The notes under the pieces: generated by a model
Databases searched by the model: none
Told to the model about the DNA's origin: nothing
The model's input: only the letters and a program-made list of their open reading frames with translations
DNA from: Cylindrodendrum hubeiense
Lineage: Eukaryota; Ascomycota; Sordariomycetes; Hypocreales; Nectriaceae
Direction of reading: 5' to 3'
Assembly (NCBI GenBank): GCA_014621425.1
Contig: JAANBB010000321.1
Coordinates: 1-47,721 of the forward strand
DNA: 47,721 nucleotides
Shown: piece by piece, positions 24,077-35,652 of the stretch
How positions within the stretch are numbered: the first letter of the stretch is position 1
Layout of the letters: the number at the start of each line of letters is the position of its first letter
Translations under genes and position numbers: made by a program

Positions 24077-25899
24077 CTAATGATCATGTCCATCATGTCC
24101 ATGCTCGTGTCCATCGTGTGCATGATCGTGTCCATTCTCGTGTCCATGGGCGCTTCTCGCGCTGTGCGAAGAGTCGCTAGCGCGACGGGTCGATGAGCCT
24201 CTGGACGATGCCTCGACATTGGGGCAGCAGCCCTGACCCTGGCAGTCCTCGATACATTCCAGGAGACAGACATCACCCTTCGCGCCGTCAGCGCCTCCAT
24301 CGAGAGCTAGAGCAGCAGCTTCCTCCTGCTGCGCATGCTTCTTGTCGAGGCAGAACTCGGGCTGAATGGTGGCGCTGTGGATGCCGTAGGCATGGAGGCA
24401 CTTACGGGCCCGACGAGCCAACTCCATGTACTTCTCACCACTATGCGAGTCAATGGGGAAGGAAACCTGGATGTGCATGCTGGCGACGAGCTTGGTGTCG
24501 GAAAGCTGCCAGACGTGAATGTGGTGGCAGGTAATAACACAAGGGAGCCTCTCAATGTCCTGACGAATGTCCTGGATGCTGACATGTTCGGGAGTGGCCT
24601 GGAGCAGAACGCGGGCGGTAGCAGTGGTAAGAGGGATCGAGGTCTTGAGAATGATGGCGGTAATAAAGAGCGAGACAGCGGGATCGGCGTACAGCTTGCC
24701 AGGCCAATCAGTGAGCCAAATGATGAGAGCCGTGGCCATAACGCCGATATTTCCCAAAGCATCGCCGATGACATGCAGGACCATGGCGTTCATACCCATA
24801 TCGTCATGGTTGTGACCACCCTTCTTGCCAGGCTTCTGGGGCAGAGTGTGGTTGTGGCCGTGGTGAACACTCGAGTCGCGTCGGGGACGGCGGATGGTTG
24901 GGTGGGAGTGAGCGGGCTGTTTATGGGCACTGAGAGAGTTGCCACCTTTCTTAACGCCGTGGAGCAGTGGCGACTCTTCATTCGCCTCACCCTCCTCGGC
25001 AATGAAGGTAGTTTCAAACTCATCAGACTCACTCTCGCTGAGAGAATCACCAGGGGTTGCTAGGCTCGCGGCGATGATATCTTGGCGGAAGCTGGCAGGG
25101 TGGATGCTCATGTCGTCGATGCTGGCCAGACGGGAGTGTCCGCTCTTGCTGGAGCGGCGGTTGTCGCGACCTCGGGAAAGACGGTTGGCGGCAGTGCTAG
25201 CCTCGTCTCTTGTGTGACGGTGGTCCTCGAAGCGGATACGGCGAGTATCTTCGGATGCCTCGTCGTGGGAAAGCAGGCCGGCGCGACCCTCCTCCTCATC
25301 GTGCGCGTGGTTGTGCGAATGGCTGTGGTCGTGGTCGTGGTCGCCGTGGTCATGATCGCCGTGGGAGTGGCCGTGGCCGTGACCGCCGAGGACAAAGAAT
25401 CCGACGAGGTTGGAGAAGAGGCCAGCGGAGCCGACGATGAGCATAAGCTGAGGGTTGCTGATCTCCGGGGGTTCGATGAATCGGGTCAGGGCTTCGAGAA
25501 TGATGGAGACGCAGAGGGCGATGAGGAAAACGGCGTTGAAGAAGGCTCCGAGGATCTCGGCGCGCACCCACTATTGGCGGATTAGCGCTGCGTTGACGGA
25601 GGATGAATTGGAAACTTACACCAAAGGTGAACTCGTCAGTGGTTGCCTTTTGCGCGGCCGACACAGCCCAGAGACCGATGATCAAGGAGATGATGTCGTT
25701 GAGCTAGGGAATTGGTCAGTCGACAATGCAATTCCGACGTGCAAGGGTTTGTTACCATGTGGAAGGCATCAGCCATCAGAGCCAGCGAGTGGGCGAGGAA
25801 ACCAGTGGTGAGCTCAAGGATGAAGAAGGCCGTGTCAAGGCCAATCATGACCTTGATGCGGGTGCTCTTGGACCACGCCATCTTCTGGAGGAGTCCCAT
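24077..25899 (-). CDS. Cation diffusion facilitator zinc transporter (Zrc1/Cot1-like)
   Basis: Three exons, 25899-25756, 25703-25620 and 25570-24077, give 573 aa; introns are 52 and 49 nt with GTAACA and GTAAGT donors. The CDF core is clear. TM1-2 includes HSLALMADAFHMLNDIISL, which holds the HxxxD zinc site; TM3-4 follow (WVRAEILGAFFNAVFL and a segment ending in FVLGG). A His/Asp-rich cytosolic loop (GHGHGHSHGDHDHGDHD) and a ~150-residue polar insert precede TM5, MNAMVLHVIGDALGNIGVM, with the second HxxxD. TM6 and the metal-binding C-terminal domain (CHHIHVWQL, HIQVSFPID) follow. The tail is again His-rich (HDHAHDGHEHGHDGHDH). Both HxxxD pairs favour Zn2+. Homologues move zinc into the vacuole in exchange for protons and give zinc tolerance. 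An alternative start is the second Met, seven codons in. Confidence 0.95.
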
Positions 25900-28800
25900 G
25901 GTGAGGGACGATAGCGCCGGGGACGGCGAAGAATTGATGTCGACGGGCTCAGCGATTGTCGAGATTGATGGTGACGGTGATGGTGGAGGAGGGAAGAAGA
26001 GGGTTCGGTAGTGGGTGGGGAGGGAGATTTCAGGTGTTTGCGATGACGGAATGCGACGGAGCGGACGTAACCCGAGCGATCGCCCTGGGAGGAGCCAGAG
26101 GAGCCAGTGCAGCCAGTGCAGCCAGTGAGTGCGGGACGAAGTAGACTTGGGTCCAGTGGGCTAGAACCAGGGATCCAAGGGGGCGAATCAATAGCGTCCG
26201 AGGACTACTTATCGGGGCTTGGAGGGGGGCTTGAAGTAAGACAAGGATGCGCTCGAAGGGTGGTGCTGAATGTAAAATAATAGCAAAGGGCGAAAAGGGA
26301 GGTCCCCTGCAAGGCACGGAGGGTGGGTGTCTCGGACGAATAATTGGCCAGCCGCCAGCAGATTTGGTGATGCGGGCGATGAGAGAGGGAGAATGCAAAT
26401 GTGTGAAGAAGAAAGAGGAAGACCAAGGAGAGGAGAAGAAGCAGAAATTGTTCAAGAAAACTGTGATGCGGAAAACCGCTGGACAGTAGGTACGTAGCAC
26501 CCTGGAAGGCAACCTGGACGGCTGCAAGTAAAAAAACAAACCCACTCCCGATACCTCAGGCTTCCCTTGTTGGCTGTATCCATAAGGTTGCGGTAGCTGC
26601 GGTTAGCGCAGGTAGGAGGTAGGTAGCTTCGTCGCAGTGGCGAGGGATGGAGAGCAATCGCGTAATGGTTTGGAAGCAGATGGACGGCCGACGGCAAAGG
26701 AGATGGCTGAGACAAACAAGAATGGCTTCTCGTATTACTGCCCGTACCGCGTATGTAGATGCAGCTTACTGGCGACAGGTCGGATCGACTCTTCTCCGGC
26801 TCTCTACAGATTACACCACACGGTGCCAATACTTGCTATTAAAGCTCGATGATCGAGGCGACAAGGAAGCACCCAACCACTAACACCCAGCGGCCAGGCC
26901 ATGCCTGCGAGCAGAGCAAAATCCCCATGTTTAGCATCCTACTGCGTAACACGATCGGACCTCTCATGAGCCAATGTCCACCACCTACCTCCACCACGAC
27001 CCGCCACGCAAACGTCAGCAGCCACACACACGCACGCACGCGCATGTCGTTCGTTTCGAACGGAACAAGCAAAAACTTTCCGCAAAAAAAAGGAACGAGG
27101 GCGAGGGCGCACAGAGCTTGCAGGCTCGCAAGGGTTTCGTTGGTTAGCACTCGTGGGTGGATGAGACCAGGTCGCGACCGCGGGCCCACGTTCATACCAA
27201 CTGGAGGCCACGAGGAGCTCCGCGCCGTTAGCTCGAGCCTGCGTCCACTTGTGGCTAGCTGAGTGTACTATGTAAGTTCGTGCATACGGAGCACGGTAGG
27301 TATTAGTGTAAAGGCACGGATCGGCGTCAAAGTCATCGGCATTGACCCTGGCCAGGCTGTTCCATTTCCATGTCCCACTTCCATGTCATGTCCCACTCCC
27401 ATGTCCCATTTCCTTCTGGCCGAGTCAATGTGTTCACGGACACAATCACAAACCAACACGGCAGGGTTAGCCATGGACCGCGATCTCTCTCCACCGGTGC
27501 TCCCCGACTGTCCCTCGACACACAGCATGGGGGAGTCGTACCGAGCCCCGGTCCACCACTGGGACTCGTTCGTCCACATGCACGCATCCACTTCATCGCT
27601 GCGGGCTCGGGCTCGGAGGAGCACAAGGGAATTCGTCGAATCGAATCGAAGATCCGCAGCCAGGACAAGTGGGGATGGCTTCCAGGTCCCTCGTCGGTTC
27701 GGCGCGGATTCCTCTGTACCCGGTCACCTGTTGCCACTGAGGATCCTCCGGCTTCGGGGGACATGGGTTGCGATTCGTGGCCAGCGAGAAGATCAATCTG
27801 CTGTCAGCTGTGCGATATGACAAAGCCTTATCCAAGCATATTTCGCGTGGACGTATTCGTACAAGGCCATCGCACTCCCAGATCGTCAATTTCTCGACTG
27901 ATTGATAAGTAAATCCTCCGTCCCGTTCCCCGGCCCGGGTCCGCCTGCGATCCCCATCCGAGCTCATCTCCGCCCCGGCATCCACTGCCATGAACCCCTT
28001 AGCTCGCCATGGCAAAGAAATCCACCGTAAATGCCATCATACGTATATATCCAACTCTGTCGAGTGTCAAAATTAGATCGCTCTACTCCGTGTTATTTCC
28101 ATCCACCCCCCTGGTTGTCCGTCTCCATGTGAAGCCACGGTGAGCGAGCTGAGCCGACCCGACGCTGCCCCAACTATGCCGGGTATATTCCATCCGAATC
28201 GAACCACTACACATCCCCCATGTATATTGTCTCTTGGCTTCCGCTTTTCTAATATCCCTGCAACTCACCCTTGGCATTTGCATTCAATCACCGAACACTG
28301 CCCTGGCCTTTGGTCGATTCACTTGCAGCATATGTGTATAGGGTAGCTTCCTTCAAGAAAACAATGCCAGGAAGGTCCAATATGGGTTCAACTCCGAGTT
28401 GTTGAGTATCGTGTAGAGGCTATTTCACCCAGGGGTCGAGAATGCAATCGCTAACTGCGGCTCATTCCAATGTGTTATTGACGATCAGATATCTGCGTCT
28501 CCAATCCCAGACATACGTGATTTAGTTCGTACGGAAACGTATCAACGTACACGCACTTCTTACACATTGTCTTATTCCATTCATCTTTTATAAGGTATCC
28601 CGCCATATTCTTACATTCCACCCACCAAAGCGCGTGATTAACACTCATCCCCGCTCCGCATGAGCATATACGCGACATCCTAAACCGCAGTAGCTCGTCA
28701 GATCACTGGCGATATCCTTTTTGTGAAGGCTGACAACTTTCGTGAGCCTATTGCAACCGTGGCTGCTCGGGAAGTGTTCGAGATCAAGAAATATAGAAGA

Positions 28801-29675
28801 TTTCATCGTCTATGGCGGGATACAACAAAACGAAGATACTGGCAGCACTCCTGGGAAGCTGGATAACGGTTGTGTAGCCTCAATTTGGAACATAAACTGT
28901 CGAGGAAGAACTCATTCACGATGGCGGCATATTTGCGGAGGTATGTAAGAATCTTTACCATAGAGAGATGTGTGATAATTTCAAGTTAGCCGTGTCCGAG
29001 TGAGGTTCAACGGTGGTAAAAACAAGATGTACGTTAGAGGTGTTGGCAGAGGCGCATGCATCCATCGTCATCGGTGTGCCTCCATGTCTAGCGCCCGAGA
29101 CGACGGCCCGCGCCGCTCCCGCCAGTGCGCCTCTCCACTACTTCTTCAGGCAGATGGCAATGTGTGCTAATAACTCCCTTAATACATCGATAATCGCCAC
29201 CGCCATCGCATTATTCAAGTCAATCGCAAGGCATACTTGAGATAACGCCGCTCACTAAGGAGTCAAGGACATGGTGTCATCCAATACACAACAAGGCAGC
29301 AGTGTGGCACCGCCCTCTGCCGCGCCCCATTCCCTTGCCGCCCACCATCATGCGCTCTCAGGATTTACGCGCCGAGACTACAAAATGGATAATCCCTAGC
29401 GAATCATTTGCCACGGTTGGTTGATAGATTTGCCAGTCTTGTAGCCCCTGTACAGCACATTACTGCACCACCACGAATCGTCATGGTCATGAGTTCAGCT
29501 ACGGACGTGGTGTCTCCTCTGATGGAAACTTCTCCAACTTCGCCCCATGGGCAACAGCTCCAACATTATTATTCCATTTCTACCATCCAAACCCTCACGT
29601 ATTTGTCTGCTGATGGGAGTTTTGTATTTACTCGCTGTTTGCTATCTCCACCAGGCGTACTGAGACACAACCAAC
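25900..29675. other. Divergent intergenic region, about 3.8 kb
   Basis: It separates the divergently transcribed zinc transporter and the ankyrin protein and should hold both promoters. Frames are short; the largest (27263-27820, plus) is Ser/Arg/Pro-rich with no domain. A loose repeat of CATGTCCCACTCC-like units lies at about 27366-27416. A B-box-like GGTTCAACTCC near 28384 has no pairing T-stem. AT content rises between about 28.0 and 29.0 kb. Confidence 0.5.
27366..27416. repeat. Imperfect repeat of CATGTCCCAYTYCC units
   Basis: Four imperfect units (CATGTCCCACTTC, CATGTCATGTCCCACTCC, CATGTCCCATTTCC and a preceding partial copy) run head to tail in the intergenic region. Confidence 0.6.
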
Positions 29676-31871
29676 ATGGATGCTGCCGCCGCTGGTATTG
29701 CCTTTGTCCAAATTTCAACTGATATCGCCAAGTGTGTTGTTAAGGCTCACCAGCTATGGCAGCAAATCAAAGACCTCCCGCATGAGATCCAGGAGATGCT
29801 CGCGGACTTAGAAGTTTTCGGGGCCATGTTTGAGGACATACAGGAACAGCTTGAAGCTGACGCGACATCACTATCCCGTGACGATGCCCCAATAAAACGC
29901 AGTCTCAAACTCGCAAGGGATGCCTACGTTGGACTCAACGATCTAGTCATGGATATGAGCACGACAATAAGCACCAAAAGGGGCCTGAAGAAGAAAGCCG
30001 CCATGATCAGAATTACTGTTAAGAAGGATAAACTGGATCAGTACCAGCAAAGGTTATCACGAACTGTCAGATTGCTGCAATTATCCATTCAATCCTATCA
30101 AATGTAAGCTGATTCTTTGCGTGAGTATCGGGTATAGCTAACATAAACAAGCGCCTTGACAAGACGAAGCCCTGAGCTCATTTCGAAACGGGTCATGACA
30201 GACTTAATGTCATATGTTGATAGCCGTGGGACCGCAAAATTGACTGCCAAGACACACGAAGGCGCTGGAGCCCAAACTGGGAGTTATATGAACAACAAGG
30301 CCTTGATTTCGGGATCCCAAAAGTCGGCGGCTGCAAGAAGAGCACATGCCCCCTCTAAGCTAGGGAGGTTTGCATTGGCATACACCAAAGGCACGGGGGC
30401 ATGGCAAGCTTGCATTCAATGGCCAAGCTGGCTGTCAGGATCTATTTACGAAATTGAGTCCAATCCAGGTTTTGGTGGATGGATGTACAACTTCAGAACC
30501 TACAACATCGTGCCTACCAACTCAGAGATCATTCTTAGGATAGAAAATGGCGACAAGGATGGCGCTTTAGAGCTTTTCAACTCTGGCAAGGCATCTCCAT
30601 TTGACAAAGATGAGGGTGGAGCATCCCTGCTATCTGCAAGTTCAAGATCCTCTTCGAAGGAGATCGTGCTAATGATTTGGCAGTATGCAGCAAAAAGCAA
30701 CAGTTACGAGACTTGCAAGCTTCTCCTCCGCATGGGACTTCACGAGCCCTTGGCTCAGCCAATCGAGAGGAAAGAGGGGTAAGAAAGAACCGATCACAAC
30801 TTATGGACAAGTTCTTACGTGCCAATTAGGGGCCCACTGTGTATGCTTGTTTTCGGATCCTATTCCCCGCCTGGCGAGAAGAAAGAGCCAGAAGCAGTGA
30901 AGGAAACACAGCGAATTGCGGAGCTTTTCAACTCATACCTAGATGAACCAGAAAGCACCACTATATTGAGGCTCTTCAATTACGAAGAGCAGTGGCAGTA
31001 TGGCGGTGACTATGTCAAGGCCTATCAACAGTGCTTCCTCCCAACGCTCCACACTGGCTCACCGAGGAACCGCTTCGACGCTTTTCGACTCGCGTCCTTT
31101 CATATGAGGTCAGGCTATAGAACTCTGAGGTTTTTCATTACGAATGATCGAGAGGTGACGTCTGATGACGTTAGTCAGTCAACGCGTGAGCAACTGTCAC
31201 TGGTTCACTCGGCAGCTGTGGCGCTGGGTATTCGATGGCCGGATGAAATACTAGTACCACCCAACAAGAAGGGGTTTCCCATACCCTATGTGTATGAAGA
31301 GTCCTGGAGCGAGACAATCCACAAGGTAGCATCTGTGGCAGGGGGTGATGACCTTCACAGCATCGAGACCGTCAATCCCTGGGACATATATCAAGTTCCG
31401 ATTTGGCGGGGCACACCACTCATTTCTGTCATCGGAGGCGCTCTTTGCTACATCTCACCGGACAAGTCATTTTTCCACTGGGATGCCGTGTTTCAGGGTA
31501 CTATCCGGCAATGGGTCTTGGATTTGCAAATTGCCGGGGTGGACTTGACTACGTACGGACGCCGCGAAGCTCTAACCCTAAGAGACCAGATGAGGGGAGC
31601 GTTGGATGCGGATGCGATTGAAATGTCGAGGAACCAAATACGAAACGTTATGCCAAATGGATCTAAAACTGGCAGGGCATGTGAAGTAGAGTCGGGAGGA
31701 TGGAACGACAACCATTGGGTCCCGATTCGACTATTGGGTCTCGAGGTTGGCCCGCGCCCTGAGGACTGGCGGCTTGAATGGGTACCGGAGTTTGAGTGGA
31801 TGGCATGCCAGTTTTGGAAGCTGATAGAGAAGGAGAATACTGTTGCCATGCCTGGGTCATGGGTTGAATGA
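29676..31871 (+). CDS. HeLo/PigL_N-like N-terminal plus ankyrin protein, STAND-like without NACHT
   Basis: Four exons, 29676-30103, 30152-30635, 30684-30778 and 30830-31871, give 682 aa. Introns are 48 nt (GTAAGC), 48 nt (GCAAGT, a GC-AG intron) and 51 nt (GTAAGA). Residues 1-140 are all-helical (FVQISTDIAKCVVKAHQLW, KDLPHEIQEMLADLEVFGAM) and resemble the fungal STAND N-terminal family (PigL_N/HeLo-like). Residues about 275-335 read as degenerate ankyrin repeats (DKDGALELFNSGKASPFDKD, then LLSYAAKSNSYETCKLLLRM once the GC-AG intron is removed). The last 340 residues are a conserved-looking region rich in Trp. No P-loop or NACHT lies between the domains. Such N-terminal domains in fungi often signal in incompatibility or death responses; a role here is inference. 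The start ATG follows ACCAAC and is the first in frame. Confidence 0.8.
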
Positions 31872-32274
31872 TAGATAATGATAGATAAGAGTTCGTGGTA
31901 GGTAGATTATTGGCTTAGGGATTGGTCTGGCGGGACGCGGTGGGTAGGTGCATGAATACTGACGTGTTTGGTTGGCTGGTGGGCGCCGAGTATCATCTGT
32001 CATGACTTGTGAGCCGACGTCGTCATGCCAGGCCGGCACTACCCCGCCTCGACGCAGGGAGCTCAGAGCTTCCTTCCTCGACTTTGAACCTTACTTAACC
32101 TTGGCCACCGCAGCTCTCCGGGTTGATCGACTTTGCTATTCGGGAGGTGGGAAGTTCTCTGTTTGAAACAAATCTAGACATCTATTTCGCCATCATATCC
32201 ACCCTTTATCATCATCCTACTCACCCTGCTCACCCTACCCGTCCCCTTACCTATCCATACCTCTACTACCGACC
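31872..32274. other. Spacer and pyrimidine-rich leader of the MEMO gene
   Basis: The two plus-strand genes are 403 nt apart. The last ~90 nt are strongly C/T-rich (CACCCTACCCGTCCCCTTACC and similar), as is common for fungal leaders of constitutive genes. No gene is seen. Confidence 0.6.
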
Positions 32275-33306
32275 ATGGCGACTCGACCAGCCGGGAAGGC
32301 AGGCGCTTGGTACAATGGGAGCCCTACAAGGCTGAAGAGGCAGCTCGAAGAGTTCATGGAAACTGTTCCTGACAGCATCGATGGAGTCCAAGTGCCGATT
32401 CCCGGGGCCCGTATCGTGATTGCTCCGTGAGTGTGTCCGGCCTAAGGCAACCGGGTATATAGCCTAACAACACTTTGTGCTAGGCACGCGGGTTACGATT
32501 ACTCTGGCGCATGCGCGGCATGGGCATACAAGACGCTCGACCTCAGCCGAGCGAAGCGCGTCTTCGTTCTGGGCCCTTCTCATACATACTATCTCGAGGG
32601 CTGCGCTGCGACGACATTTAAAAAATATGCAACCCCCTTCGGTGACCTGACGATTGATCAAGAGACAGCACAGAAGCTCAAGGAGGTTATCGGTATGGAC
32701 AATATGCCTAAGGACAATGAGATTGAAGAACACTCTCTCGAGATGCACATGCCGTACCTCTATCTCCGACTCCAACAGACGTTTGACTCGCCGGACCAGT
32801 TCCCAAAGATTGTCCCCCTACTGATTGGATCTAATAATGGCGATGCAGAGAAAGCTGTTGGCCGAGCTCTTCTGCCGTATATCAAAGATCCGGACAATGC
32901 TTTTATCGTCAGCTCTGACTTCTGCCACTGGGGCTCCCACTTCCGTTACATGGTGTACTCCCCGACCAGCAGTCCGTCCAATCTCATCAAATTGCAGAAG
33001 GGAGACCCGAAGCCGACCGGCCGTCCGATCCATGAAACCATCCGGGCGGTTGACGAGGCAGCTATAGATGCTGTCAAGAGCGGAAGCCATGACGCATTCC
33101 TTGACAACCTTCAGCAGACACGGAATACAGTCTGTGGACGACACCCGATTGGAGTCATGATGGCGGCGCTGGAATTACTACGAGAGGAGCCCGGGTTCAA
33201 CGACAAGGGCTTGTTCAGCATCGTCCAGTATGACCGCAGTGATCATTCCGTGGAGTTGCCGAGCCAGTCCAGCGTCAGCTATGTGTCAGCATATGCGGTG
33301 GCATAA
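32275..33306 (+). CDS. MEMO family protein (Mho1-like)
   Basis: Two exons, 32275-32426 and 32484-33306, give 324 aa, close to the family's 290-340. The 57-nt intron has donor GTGAGT and acceptor CTAG and splits the codon of the Pro in APHAGYDYSG. Family hallmarks are all present: GAWYNGSPTRLKRQL at the N-terminus, PHAGYDYSG and GPSHTYYLEGCA with the two conserved His of the metal/substrate cleft, EEHSLEMHMPYL, FIVSSDFCHWG, and the late CGRHPIGVMMAALELL with the conserved Cys. The C-terminus reads SVSYVSAYAV. The fold matches class III extradiol dioxygenases. Human MEMO1 binds copper/iron and signals in migration; yeast Mho1 is linked to growth and redox signalling. It is probably cytosolic; no signal peptide is visible. 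Confidence 0.95.
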
Positions 33307-35652
33307 GTATTGGCGACCGACTCGAGAAACTGGAGAATGGCCGTCACTTCATCACTGCAAGCGGCTGGACAGTGGAGTTTGGAAGGCAGATGACAGGATC
33401 CGAGAAGTGGTGGCATGAGGGTTAGCAGGTTATCAAGGGAGTATTTCCTATAGGTGAGCTTTATGAAATGTTTGAACACCATGAATCAATCGGGAAATGA
33501 AGCATTTGGATCCAACGTCGAGTCCGAGCCTAGTACCATGTCTGAAGGCCGCGGATTCGTTGGGCGGTCAGCACTGCAACGCTGATGAGGGTCGACCCAA
33601 TGTGGAGCGTCAGCTTATTGACATGGAATTTAGGCAGAGACTGGCTTGGCGAAAGACCTCTCTCTAAGTCCATGACTCCATCTCAGGTAAGGGACTACGT
33701 GTATCTCATCTCAGTAAAGTTGAGGTCCAGCCCGAAGATATAATTATAGGACAGTTATATTTCTCCGGCGACGGACTGTCTTGGAACAGTTCTGCACCAG
33801 TCGGTCGATGATCATTCAAACAGGGATTCAGGACGCCTGCTGAGACGCCAATTTTGGATCCTGGTGACAGGTCCACTCGCGAATCCCACCGACGCCCATG
33901 CCAGTTCCCAGTTCCCACCTCCCACTAGCCCCACGCGGCGAAGCTTGTTGTTCGAGACCCTGGTCGCAGGTGGTGGGCACCTCCAGCCGCTTCATCAGCT
34001 GGTGGTGCCGCGGCTGACGCTGCAGCAGTCAGACCCAGACGAGCCATACGGGACTCTGCTTAAGGTGGGAAGCTGAGCGGAGTAGCGCGCATCCGGGGGC
34101 TTTGTTGTGGCTCTGCAGCGAGCGAGAGGCGCTGTCAGCCTACATGATTCTATTGATTGACGGGGCGCAGTCTTTTTGAATTTTCGGGACGGAGCATGCT
34201 CCGGGTGAGTGTGCTGTACGTGCTATGTAGTACGGAGTACCAGTACCGCTGATGCTTCGATGTGATGACTGCGGAGCAGCTACTTGGATGCGACGTATGG
34301 ACGACGATCTTTGTCTTGACGGCGATAATGGAGATGACTCGTTAATTTCATTGGCACTTGGGGTAGCGAAGATGTAACAAGTGGAGAGCCGCCGCCAGAG
34401 TTAAGACCAGACAATATGAAACAGTGGAGCCCATGGACCCCCATTGGGCTATTCTGGTTGCAGCCAGGATCCAGGCTCCTCCAGCTCGCGACTGGACAGG
34501 CCCAAGTCAGCCTGGGGGGCGCCCAGTGGCTTCCAGTGGCTTTCAGTGGCTTTCAGTGGCTGCGGTCTCGCTGGTACCCATCCGGTGCTGGCGCCGCCAT
34601 GGTCCGCCATAGTGCCGGGCTGTCAAGGCTAGATGCTGAGAGCTTGGAGCTTGCTTGGTCTGCTGAGCTACGGGGGTCGGCAGGTAGGTACCTTAAGGTA
34701 TGGAGGTAGCTCTGCCACTACACTACTGAAGCAAGTCTCGGACCTCGCCAGCTTGTCGCATTGAGGAGGGGCCCTGGTGTAGCAGATGAGTTTGGTCTAC
34801 ACCGTACCATGGGAATTAAAAAAAAATCCTGCGTTGTCGCTAGGGCACTGGATGCGATCCATGCTTTTCTCCAGGGGACGAGCGCGGCGCAGGGGTGGGT
34901 GCTGATTGCTGATCTGGACGAGAAATAGGGTTGGGGTTGCGAGATTGCGAGAGCCAGGGCGAATGGATTTAGCGACGGCGACGCGGACGGCGACCTGACG
35001 GGAACCTGGCAAACAAGGGGCGGCCACACTGCAGATGGGAGGGCTGGGGAGGCAGTACCTGCGCGGTACCGTCGCGGCGTAGGGGTTGCTAGGGGCTGCT
35101 AGGTGTCCCCTCGCTGGAGCTGGAACGGTGCTGTGCGCTAAAGGAGGGTAGCAGTGCGCTGTAATGCTTGGCTGATACCCTGCTGAGGGTGCGCCCCGGC
35201 CAGTGAAACTACGTGCCCCGCGGTACCTGCAGCACGCGCACAGGTACCTCCCGCGTACTGAGCCGCCACTGCCCCAGTCTAGCCAGTGGCAGCGCCTCCA
35301 ACTCAGTGGCCACACTAGCTCTTACTCGCCCGCTCGCTCAGGCTCTCGCCCTCTCGCACTCTCACGCTCACTCCAACCCATTCCCTATTCATCTCGTCCT
35401 TCAAATCCTCTCTTAGTCCGTCTCTACACTCGCTTCCTTCTCCCATTCTTCTCTTTGCTGTGCGACGAGAACTTCCCCCCGCCGAGACACCCCGACCCGA
35501 CCCGAGACGACACCATTCTCCCCCCTACGCAAATCACGATCCGAGTCTGAGCCCAAGCCGACCGACACGAGATCGAGGATTCTTCCAAACGTCGGACCAC
35601 GACTCTCATCACCGACTCTTTCCCAGAGCTTCACCCTAATTAGCTGCCCACC
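33307..35652. other. Intergenic region and long CT-rich syntaxin leader
   Basis: No supported gene. A 10-nt tandem repeat lies at 34524-34563. From about 35280 to 35640 the plus strand becomes C/T-rich with CTCGCTCAGGCTCTCGCCC-like runs, most likely the promoter-proximal leader of the syntaxin gene. Open frames here are short and low in complexity. Confidence 0.55.
34524..34563. repeat. Four 10-nt tandem units (CAGTGGCTTT)
   Basis: Four adjacent copies differ at one or two end positions. They sit in non-coding DNA between the MEMO and syntaxin genes. Confidence 0.8.

Noticed and set aside
24335..25585. Long plus frames antisense to the zinc transporter
   Set aside because: They are mirror frames of a well-supported CDF exon; Val/Ala-rich runs reflect the His/Asp codons on the other strand.
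28375..28400. tRNA B-box-like GGTTCAACTCC
   Set aside because: No pairing T-stem, no A-box or acceptor stem at the right distance.
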